Assembly: GCA_030528815.1 (NCBI GenBank)
Contig: JAUMYE010000066.1
Location: 1-5,073, forward strand
Origin: Candidatus Saccharimonadota bacterium
GTDB taxonomy: Bacteria; Patescibacteriota; Saccharimonadia; Saccharimonadales; Saccharimonadaceae
Reading direction: 5' to 3'
Length of the DNA: 5,073 nucleotides
The translations under genes and the position numbers were made by a program. Below the pieces are notes generated by a model. That model was given only the letters and a program-made list of their open reading frames with translations, was not told where the DNA came from and did not search any database. Of the stretch, positions 1 to 5,073 are shown one piece after another (the first letter of the stretch is position 1; every line of letters starts with the position of its first letter).

Positions 1-18
1 GCTAATATCTTCGCCATA
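1..18 (-). repeat. Direct repeat copy B inside the surface protein gene
   Basis: This stretch matches 1030-1047 at 16 of 18 bases and encodes YGEDIS (residues 809-814), versus YGEDIT at 466-471. It lies at the window edge, so the length of the match beyond the edge is unknown. It is best read as part of a duplicated protein module. Confidence 0.55.
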
Positions 19-2442
19 ATAGATTGAGCTACCATCAAACTGATCGAAACCCGGATCTATAATATAGTTGTACGGAACTTTTGTTGTGATAGAGTACTTT
101 TTTACAGTAGTATCATTATTGCTTGTCTGGAAGCTAATGCTATGCTCGATAGTTTGACCTAGCTGATAACTTGCTTCCGTAGTAGCGACAGTATCCTGAT
201 CTTTAAGTTGGTAGCCAGCATCTACGCGAGCCTGAAGATATTTGTTATCTCCGATTTCATCGGCTCGGATATTTTTACCATCTATGCCAGATAACTTGAT
301 GCTAGTCGCCGGAGTTAGTCCGTTATAGTTCGTATTGTATAACCTTCCGTTAAGACTATTGTTCAGAGGGTCCATCGAGATCTCGAATTTATCAAGATCA
401 GTAACGCTTGCGCTCGTCCAATCCGTAACCGAAGAATTGCTATCTAGCCAAGCTCTATCCTTGGCAATCTGAGCACCATCACAGATACTATAGCTAAACT
501 TTTTAATCTTGTCGTTACCCTTCAACCAAACAGTTGAGCTGCTAGGGTATGGATTGCCGCTATCATCGACACCATCACCTACAGTACGGGACTTATAAGG
601 AGCGCTAACAGAAAGTGACATCTTCGCATAGTTATCTGGATTGTTTACGCCAATATCTTTGCCGTTAATGGAACACTTTACAGTATCAGCAGTTAAGGTT
701 ACCTTTAGCGAGGATGATTCATTGCCCGTAGATGTTGCAGCCGAGTCGTTTTTAACCGTTTTAGGATGAGCAATACCTCTAAGTAGCTCTTTCCTATCAC
801 CCGGAAGGAGCTTTACCTTATCTGTTTCGTAGAGATTATCTACGTTAAAGTTATCTAGACCACTGTTATACGTGCCACTACCAAGCTCTTTCGACAAACC
901 ACTTGTCGCCCATGATTCGCCAAGTTTTGCATACTTTACCCTGAATTTACCCATTAGGGGATTGAGGGCAACATGATTACCGTCATCTTTTTCGACCCTC
1001 TTGATACCCAAAGAGTGTTTCCAGTTTACGGTAATATCTTCACCATATGGAACATCCATATTAATGCCAGGATTGCCAGCATTACCGTTATCTGGGTCAC
1101 TTACGCCAGAAGTGGATACTCCACTAACACTGGCTACAGCACTAGTCCTAGAATCGATTTCGTTAGCGATTAGAGGGACATATTTTACCTTAACGCATGC
1201 TTTCAATTTTTGAGGACTGCTATCGTTCTGTTTTTCTTTATAATCAAGCGCTATACAGATCGTATTATCTCCCTGTCCCAGCACAAAGCTAGGGCTCGTA
1301 GACGACGTAACGGTCGAACTAGTCGTATTATCGATTGCCTGATCCTTACTAACCCAATTCGAGCCATCAAAGGCATATTTAGTTGCATTGTTTAAGGTCA
1401 TGACTGCAGAATAGTTGGTTTTTCCAGTCTTATCGTTAGCCTTACTAACCTGCATCAATAGATAGCCTGGCGTGTAGCTATAATCGTTAACTACGCCTAA
1501 ATCTATAGTATTATCATTGTTGATTTTAGAGCCGTTTTTATATGTACCTTGATCTTTGCTTTCGCCATGTTTTTTGCTATTGAACGCATAATTTGATCCG
1601 TCACTGCCAATCTTTACCACGCCATCAAATGGAGATATATCGGAGTAACAGAAAAGAACAGTAGCGTTGCCCGCATCAGCACCATCATGGTTGCTTAAGA
1701 AATAGTCACCGTAGTCTAATGTCTCAGGATTGCCAGAATTAGCAAATTCATTAAGTTTGCTCTGAGCCTGAGCATCATCTATCATCCCAGCACTTGTGTC
1801 CATTTTGGCCCAAACCTTGGTCCTATCGCCCACATACAATGTCTGTTGACCAAGACTAAACGTCGGATACCATTCCCCTACACTGTGGCTAGAATCATTA
1901 TGGCCGACTTCATTAGCACTACTAATGTTATTACTAGATCTGCCCGTAAAGCCTACTGGCGCTACACCATTCTGCGTCGCACCAAAAGTCAAGCCTTTAT
2001 AATCCCTTTCCTGATAGATATCATTTTTCTCCTGAAAGTATCCTCTTCTCCAAAAACCACCGTTCTCAACAATACAATCAGACATAGCAGGCTCTACCAC
2101 AAGCCATCCATCCACTTTGCTACCAACAATACCGTTGCCACTATTAGCTATACCAATCGGAGGTATATATTTTTTGCCACTTTCAGTAGGAAGATTGTCT
2201 GTATTTACCGTATAGTAAACCCACCTAGAAAACCTATATTCCGCTCCCGTATCCGATTGGCATACATTGGACGAATTCGGAGCATAATTAATACTACTAT
2301 TACCATTACAGCTCTCTGAGTTACCATCAGCATTCTGAGTTTCACCAAAAACCAACGACGAGCAGGCAAGCACCCCAGCAAAAGATAGCGCAAGAGCAAC
2401 CGCCATCCTCATATTAGTTCTAGAGTTCACAATCTTTTGCAT
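1..2442 (-). CDS. Large exported, Cys-containing modular surface protein (C-terminus outside window)
   Basis: I read this frame by hand: 814 codons without a stop, running off the left edge, so the protein is larger. I do not recognise the family. Residues 1-33 form a signal peptide (K3, R8, R12; hydrophobic 14-26). Cleavage could follow VFG33 (signal peptidase I), or GVLA-C27 could act as a lipobox, making it a lipoprotein. The remainder is rich in Asn, Ser, Asp, Thr and Gly, with Cys at 45, 61, 123, 265, 396, 416, 590 and 654 and no further membrane segment. Motifs recur: S/T-F/Y-x-LGQ (194, 385, 758) and YGEDI-like turns (203, 466, 546, 809), suggesting repeated Ig-like or other beta modules. 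Residues 431-460 are a low-complexity Ser/Gly/Asn linker. ATG 2442 is preferred because GGGAGG lies just upstream; ATGs at 2412 and 2406 lack such a site. It overlaps the membrane-protein gene upstream by 23 bp. A surface or adhesin-like role is inferred, not shown. Confidence 0.85.
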   Translation of the reverse strand, partial: MQKIVNSRTNMRMAVALALSFAGVLACSSLVFGETQNADGNSESCNGNSSINYAPNSSNVCQSDTGAEYRFSRWVYYTVNTDNLPTESGKKYIPPIGIANSGNGIVGSKVDGWLVVEPAMSDCIVENGGFWRRGYFQEKNDIYQERDYKGLTFGATQNGVAPVGFTGRSSNNISSANEVGHNDSSHSVGEWYPTFSLGQQTLYVGDRTKVWAKMDTSAGMIDDAQAQSKLNEFANSGNPETLDYGDYFLSNHDGADAGNATVLFCYSDISPFDGVVKIGSDGSNYAFNSKKHGESKDQGTYKNGSKINNDNTIDLGVVNDYSYTPGYLLMQVSKANDKTGKTNYSAVMTLNNATKYAFDGSNWVSKDQAIDNTTSSTVTSSTSPSFVLGQGDNTICIALDYKEKQNDSSPQKLKACVKVKYVPLIANEIDSRTSAVASVSGVSTSGVSDPDNGNAGNPGINMDVPYGEDITVNWKHSLGIKRVEKDDGNHVALNPLMGKFRVKYAKLGESWATSGLSKELGSGTYNSGLDNFNVDNLYETDKVKLLPGDRKELLRGIAHPKTVKNDSAATSTGNESSSLKVTLTADTVKCSINGKDIGVNNPDNYAKMSLSVSAPYKSRTVGDGVDDSGNPYPSSSTVWLKGNDKIKKFSYSICDGAQIAKDRAWLDSNSSVTDWTSASVTDLDKFEISMDPLNNSLNGRLYNTNYNGLTPATSIKLSGIDGKNIRADEIGDNKYLQARVDAGYQLKDQDTVATTEASYQLGQTIEHSISFQTSNNDTTVKKYSITTKVPYNYIIDPGFDQFDGSSIYYGEDIS
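1030..1047 (-). repeat. Direct repeat copy A inside the surface protein gene
   Basis: This is the partner of the stretch at 1-18, with 16 of 18 bases identical and in the same reading frame. It encodes YGEDIT (residues 466-471), just after the Ser/Gly/Asn-rich linker and at the probable start of a new module (continuing V-N-W-K-H). Confidence 0.55.
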
Positions 2443-3133
2443 ATTCCTCCCAGTTGTCCGATTCATAATATAAATCACTATATACATCACAAAGCGTTTG
2501 TCTGTTCTGGTCGCTTAATTTTTCTGGAATATTTCTGTCCAAAAACGCTTTTACTCTTCCAGCATCGCCGAACTCCGACATAACATATTCTTCATAGTTT
2601 TTTAGTAATTCGGTTTTTGCATCTTGATCGTTTTCGTTTTCTATGTAATTTTCAAGGTCGTCAACAGAGCTGAAGCAAAAACCGTTTTCCCGTTTTTCGC
2701 TTTCGCAAGAGCTTTTAAATGCTTCTACTTTTTCGCTCGCTCGCTCTACGGCAGTTCTCCTGTCTTTCAAGAAATAGAACGCGGCAATAACCAATAAAAG
2801 AACAATGAAAATCACAGCGACAAACGCCCACTTATGCCATCCGCCAAAGAAAAATTCTAGAAACTTATTCTTTTTCTTGCCATCATAATTCTTCGACCCT
2901 TTCTCTGCTTTCTTGAGTTTTTCGTCGAGCTTCTTTGAGTCTTCTACTTCTTTGGCTTTTTCTTTAATATCTTTTTCGTGCTTGGATTTCGCAGCTCTCT
3001 CTGCGGCTGCTTTCCTAGCTTCTTCGCCCTCGATTTTTGTGAAGAGTTCGCTTTTATCATTATCTTCAATTTTCGAGGAATCAAAAGAAATGTTTGTGTC
3101 TTTGACCTTATTCTCACCCTCTAATTCTGACAT
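2420..3133 (-). CDS. Single-pass membrane protein with charged cytoplasmic arm and four-Cys outer domain
   Basis: This is a complete 237-residue protein of a family I do not recognise. Residues 1-90 are hydrophilic and very rich in Lys, Glu, Asp and Ala; 35-80 looks like a long charged helix or coiled coil. A single membrane segment spans about 102-122, preceded by basic KKKNK (86-90), which suggests the N-terminus is inside. Residues 126-237 are predicted outside and mostly helical, with all four cysteines of the protein (143, 153, 215, 235), so one or two disulfides are plausible. There is no signal peptide, catalytic motif or sorting signal. ATG 3133 is the only reasonable start: an in-frame TAA lies three codons upstream and there is no early alternative. 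No Shine-Dalgarno site precedes it. The gene overlaps the large exported protein by 23 bp, so the two are probably one operon. A role as anchor, assembly or scaffolding factor for the surface protein is inference only. Confidence 0.85.
   Translation of the reverse strand: MSELEGENKVKDTNISFDSSKIEDNDKSELFTKIEGEEARKAAAERAAKSKHEKDIKEKAKEVEDSKKLDEKLKKAEKGSKNYDGKKKNKFLEFFFGGWHKWAFVAVIFIVLLLVIAAFYFLKDRRTAVERASEKVEAFKSSCESEKRENGFCFSSVDDLENYIENENDQDAKTELLKNYEEYVMSEFGDAGRVKAFLDRNIPEKLSDQNRQTLCDVYSDLYYESDNWEEYAKDCEL
2446..2451 (-). promoter_or_regulatory. Ribosome binding site of the surface protein, inside the upstream gene
   Basis: GGGAGG on the minus strand lies 3 nt before ATG 2442 and within the last codons of the membrane-protein gene. 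It decides the start of the surface protein. Spacing is shorter than the usual 5-9 nt, but the match to the anti-Shine-Dalgarno core is strong. The nested position suggests translational coupling of the two genes. Confidence 0.65.
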
Positions 3134-3163
3134 CTTATATTAATTTTAGCATAAGCGCTACCA

Positions 3164-3191
3164 TTTATAAAGCCGAGAGCCAGCCTGTCGG
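3164..3191 (-). promoter_or_regulatory. Possible promoter of the membrane protein / surface protein operon
   Basis: On the minus strand CCGACA (3191-3186, four of six matches to TTGACA) is followed after 16 bp by TATAAA (3169-3164, five of six matches to TATAAT). A start near 3157 would give a leader of about 24 nt without a Shine-Dalgarno site. Two further -10-like boxes lie closer to the ATG, TATGCT (3153-3148) and TAAAAT (3148-3143); either would give an almost leaderless mRNA. The location, between the rny terminator and the next gene, supports a promoter here, but which box is used is uncertain. Confidence 0.4.
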
Positions 3192-3196
3192 AGCAA

Positions 3197-3225
3197 CAAA
3201 AAATCCCACATTTCTGCAGGATTTT
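3197..3225 (-). terminator. Intrinsic terminator of rny
   Basis: On the minus strand, 14 nt after the rny stop, arms 3225-3215 and 3210-3200 form an 11-bp stem (AAAATCCTGCA with TGTGGGATTTT, including two G-T wobbles) closed by a GAAA tetraloop. The descending arm runs directly into six T residues (3203-3198). This is a textbook Rho-independent terminator and separates rny from the next transcription unit. Confidence 0.85.
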
Positions 3226-3238
3226 CTGAGTAGTATTA

Positions 3239-4756
3239 CTATTTTGCGTATTCGATTGCTCTGGTTTCGCGAATAACGTTAACTTTAACAACGCCTGGAT
3301 ATTGCATCGTTGCTTCAATCTTGTTTGCGATATCTCTTGCAAGCTTCAAGGCTGTTAGATCGTCGACCGTCTTTGGCTCAACAATAACACGGATTTCGCG
3401 ACCAGCAGAGATAGCATAGGCCTTCTCGATACCTGGGAAGCTCGTAGCAACGTTTTCTAGACCGCGCATGCGTTCTGCAAAGTTCTCTGCGGAAACGTTG
3501 CGAGCGCCTGGACGAGCAGCAGAAACAGCATCACAAATCTTAACGATAACAGCTTCTGGAGTTGTTGGCTCGATATCGTCATGGTGAGCAGCAATTGCAT
3601 GGACAACTTTCTCGTTCATGCCATATTTTCTTGCTAGTTCAGCACCAATATCTGCATGCTTGCCTTCAATCTTGTGCGTGACGGATTTGCCCATATCATG
3701 AAGAAGAGTTGCAGTCTTTGCGATGTTAACATCTGCGCCGATTTCTTCCGCAATCATACCGGCCATATGCGCCATCTCGACAGAGTGAAGCAAAACGTTC
3801 TGACCATAGCTTGTACGGAACTTCAATTCACCAAGTAGGTGCAAGATTTCGCTCGGAATGCCAACAACACCAACTTCACGAGCAGCATCTTCGCCGGCAC
3901 GAACGACTTCTTTTTCAATTTCGCGTTCTGCTTTTGCGACTGCTTCTTCGATGCTTGCTGGATTAATGCGACCATCCTTCATCAAACGCTCAAGCGCATA
4001 GCGAGCAACCTGGCGACGGATTGGATCGAAGGAGCTAAGCACAACCATGCCTGGAGTATCGTCGACAAGGACGTCGACGCCAGTGGCATGCTGAAGAGCC
4101 TGAATATTGCGACCTTCCTTACCAATAATACGACCCTTCATGTCGTCATCTGGAAGCTTGAGGCTAGTAACCGTACGGTCAGCTGTAACCTCGCTGCTCA
4201 TACGCTCCATAGCGGTTAGAAGAATAGCCTCGGCAGTCTCGTCAACGTGATCACTAATAGCTTTTTGTTCTTTTACGACAAGATCAACAAGGTCTTTCTT
4301 TGTATCGCGTTCAACCATCTGCATGAGCTTGTCGTAAGCTTCCTGCTTGCTTAGGCCGGCGATTTTTTCTAGCTTTTGCTGAGCTTTGTCGCGGATTTCG
4401 CGAATTTCACCCTTTAGCTCTTCGAGCTCATCCTCTTGTTTGCGAAGTTTTTCGGACTTCTTGTCTAGCTGATCGAGCTTTTTGTCTAGAGAGTCTTCGC
4501 GTTCGACAAGGCGATTCTCGGTCTTCTGCCACTCTTTACGACGGTTAGCTTCTTCACGATTTGCCTGCTCGGTAATTTTAGTCGATTCCTTCTTAGCGTT
4601 TAGGACCAATTCTGAAGCTTCGTGCTTTGCTTTGCGTACAATTTCGTCTGCTTTATTCTGGCCACCACGCTCTTTGCTCTTGTTGTAGAATGCAAAAATT
4701 CCCGCACCAAGTGCGACACCAACAACAAGCGCGACTATACATAATAGTACTGGCAT
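3239..4756 (-). CDS. rny: Ribonuclease Y, membrane-anchored endoribonuclease
   Basis: RNase Y is the metal-dependent endoribonuclease that starts mRNA turnover and processing in many bacteria lacking RNase E, acting at the inner face of the cytoplasmic membrane. The 505 residues match the family closely in length (about 520 in Bacillus) and order. There is an N-terminal membrane anchor (about 3-23), then a long Lys/Glu-rich coiled coil (about 25-170). A KH RNA-binding domain follows with GRIIGKEGRN (208-217; GxxG loop 212-215). The HD domain carries H324, the H353-D354 pair in LLHDMGK, the H391-H392 pair and D409 as probable metal ligands. A conserved C-terminal domain includes SAARPGAR (412-419), AGREIR (451-456) and the ending VIRETRAIEYAK. 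The start is supported by GAGG at 4763-4760, only 3 nt before ATG 4756. The gene appears monocistronic: a promoter-like box and terminator lie upstream and its own terminator downstream. All key residues are present, so activity is expected. Confidence 0.97.
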   Translation of the reverse strand: MPVLLCIVALVVGVALGAGIFAFYNKSKERGGQNKADEIVRKAKHEASELVLNAKKESTKITEQANREEANRRKEWQKTENRLVEREDSLDKKLDQLDKKSEKLRKQEDELEELKGEIREIRDKAQQKLEKIAGLSKQEAYDKLMQMVERDTKKDLVDLVVKEQKAISDHVDETAEAILLTAMERMSSEVTADRTVTSLKLPDDDMKGRIIGKEGRNIQALQHATGVDVLVDDTPGMVVLSSFDPIRRQVARYALERLMKDGRINPASIEEAVAKAEREIEKEVVRAGEDAAREVGVVGIPSEILHLLGELKFRTSYGQNVLLHSVEMAHMAGMIAEEIGADVNIAKTATLLHDMGKSVTHKIEGKHADIGAELARKYGMNEKVVHAIAAHHDDIEPTTPEAVIVKICDAVSAARPGARNVSAENFAERMRGLENVATSFPGIEKAYAISAGREIRVIVEPKTVDDLTALKLARDIANKIEATMQYPGVVKVNVIRETRAIEYAK

Positions 4757-4759
4757 GTC

Positions 4760-4763
4760 CCTC
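4760..4763 (-). promoter_or_regulatory. Ribosome binding site of rny
   Basis: GAGG (within AAGAGGGAC) lies 3 nt upstream of ATG 4756. It supports this start, which also gives the full membrane anchor. The spacing is as short as at the surface protein gene. Confidence 0.6.
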
Positions 4764-4796
4764 TTTTCTAAATTGTTTTAAATAAATCAATTGGTT

Positions 4797-4833
4797 AATA
4801 AAATCCCCCTTGTGAAGATTATATCACAGGGGG
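4797..4833 (-). terminator. Hairpin terminator of the gene entering from the right
   Basis: Seventeen nt after the TAA of the upstream gene, CCCCCTGTGA (4833-4824) pairs with TCACAAGGGGG (4815-4805), leaving one bulged base and an 8-nt loop. On the minus strand it is followed by ATTTTATT (4804-4797), a modest U-tract. The very GC-rich base of the stem makes a strong hairpin. On the plus strand no T-run follows, so it should work only in the direction of the genes. Its loop holds the -10 box listed separately. Confidence 0.75.
4818..4826 (-). promoter_or_regulatory. Extended -10 promoter for rny, inside the terminator loop
   Basis: The minus strand reads TGATATAAT (4826-4818), a perfect TGnTATAAT extended -10 element. 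No convincing -35 hexamer lies 16-18 bp upstream, but extended -10 promoters can work without one. Transcription would begin near A4811, giving an rny leader of about 55 nt that lacks the first arm of the hairpin and so cannot form the terminator. It is the best promoter candidate between the two genes; the A+T-rich leader offers no better pair of boxes. Confidence 0.6.
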
Positions 4834-4849
4834 TAAAGATATCTATCTT

Positions 4850-5073
4850 TTATTCTAGCCAGTAACGCTCGCCGCCAAGGACGTCATAGATCGTAAGTTC
4901 ATATTCTTTTAGAGTATCCGTTTCTGGCGCACCATCTTCTAGATAGGTCGGCGCAAGAATTGGCGCTTCACTACAGACAGAGTCTAACATGTAATATCTT
5001 GCAGATTTTTGCCAGTTCAAGGTATTTAGAGCAGTATTTACCATGCAGTTTGGCGAGGTAGTCGGGAGTTTCT
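4850..5073 (-). CDS. C-terminal end of an unrecognised protein (N-terminus outside window)
   Basis: The frame is open from the right edge to a TAA at 4852-4850, giving 73 complete codons plus two bases of another. An internal ATG at 5044 has no ribosome binding site and the frame continues upstream of it, so this is probably the tail of a longer protein. The visible part is mixed in character, with two cysteines (in SPNCM and DSVCS), many Tyr and Leu, an acidic C-terminal half and the ending GGERYWLE. No membrane segment or known motif is visible. The cysteines could suggest an exported protein, possibly pilin-like in size, but nothing confirms this. It is followed after 17 nt by a terminator, so it ends its transcription unit. 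Confidence 0.6.
   Translation of the reverse strand, partial: KLPTTSPNCMVNTALNTLNWQKSARYYMLDSVCSEAPILAPTYLEDGAPETDTLKEYELTIYDVLGGERYWLE

Noticed and set aside
1846..2319. Plus-strand open frame of 157 codons
   Set aside because: It lies opposite the continuous 814-codon surface protein frame, has an odd Arg/Ile/Thr-rich composition and no ribosome binding site or family match. It is an antisense shadow.
2205..2399. Minus-strand frame of 64 codons near the start of the surface protein gene
   Set aside because: It is out of frame with the signal-peptide-bearing 814-codon frame, which explains this DNA much better.
3173..3191. Imperfect inverted repeat CCGACAG / CTCTCGG as a second terminator or operator
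   Set aside because: The stem is short with a mismatch and has no good T-run after it. It overlaps the putative -35 box, so an operator is possible, but the evidence is too weak.
3121..3342. Minus-strand frame of 73 codons across the rny end
   Set aside because: It overlaps the conserved rny C-terminus in another frame and runs through the terminator.
3839..4219. Plus-strand open frame of 126 codons
   Set aside because: It is antisense to the strongly conserved KH/HD region of rny and has no recognisable content.
4811..4828. TGTGA-N8-TCACA dyad resembling a CRP operator
   Set aside because: CRP sites have a 6-bp spacer; here it is 8 bp, and the dyad is explained by the terminator stem.
1..5073. 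Alternative genetic code (UGA as Gly or Trp)
   Set aside because: No in-frame TGA is used in any gene, Trp is TGG, and the visible stops are TAG and TAA.

Overview
The window looks like bacterial chromosome from a lineage with compact genes and the standard genetic code. Trp is TGG, the visible stops are TAG or TAA, and no in-frame TGA interrupts a gene, so UGA-recoding groups such as Gracilibacteria or Mycoplasma are unlikely. A complete RNase Y next to an Asn/Ser/Asp/Thr-rich giant secreted protein and a small single-pass membrane protein fits Candidatus Saccharibacteria (TM7) or related Patescibacteria. That placement is an inference from gene content and style; the window holds no phylogenetic marker other than RNase Y. 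All genes are on the minus strand, so transcription runs from high to low coordinates.

In transcription order, 5073-4850 is the 3' end of an unrecognised gene. A strong hairpin terminator follows at about 4833-4797, and its loop contains a perfect extended -10 box (TGATATAAT) that could start the next transcript. Next is rny (4756-3239), a membrane-anchored KH/HD endoribonuclease that initiates mRNA decay. It ends in an intrinsic terminator with an 11-bp stem and GAAA tetraloop (3225-3197).

A second unit follows: a possible promoter (3191-3164), then a 237-residue single-pass membrane protein (3133-2420) with a charged cytoplasmic arm and a four-cysteine outer domain. It overlaps by 23 bp a very large exported protein (2442 to position 1, running off the left edge; 814 residues visible). 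The exported protein has a signal peptide, eight cysteines after the likely signal peptidase I cleavage site, and recurring motifs (S[FY]xLGQ and YGEDI-like) that suggest repeated beta-rich modules. One of these repeats is still visible at the DNA level.

The notable content is this two-gene envelope unit: a membrane protein translationally overlapped with a modular surface protein, both of unknown function. The rest is ordinary housekeeping with compact regulation. No RNA genes, CRISPR arrays or mobile elements were seen.
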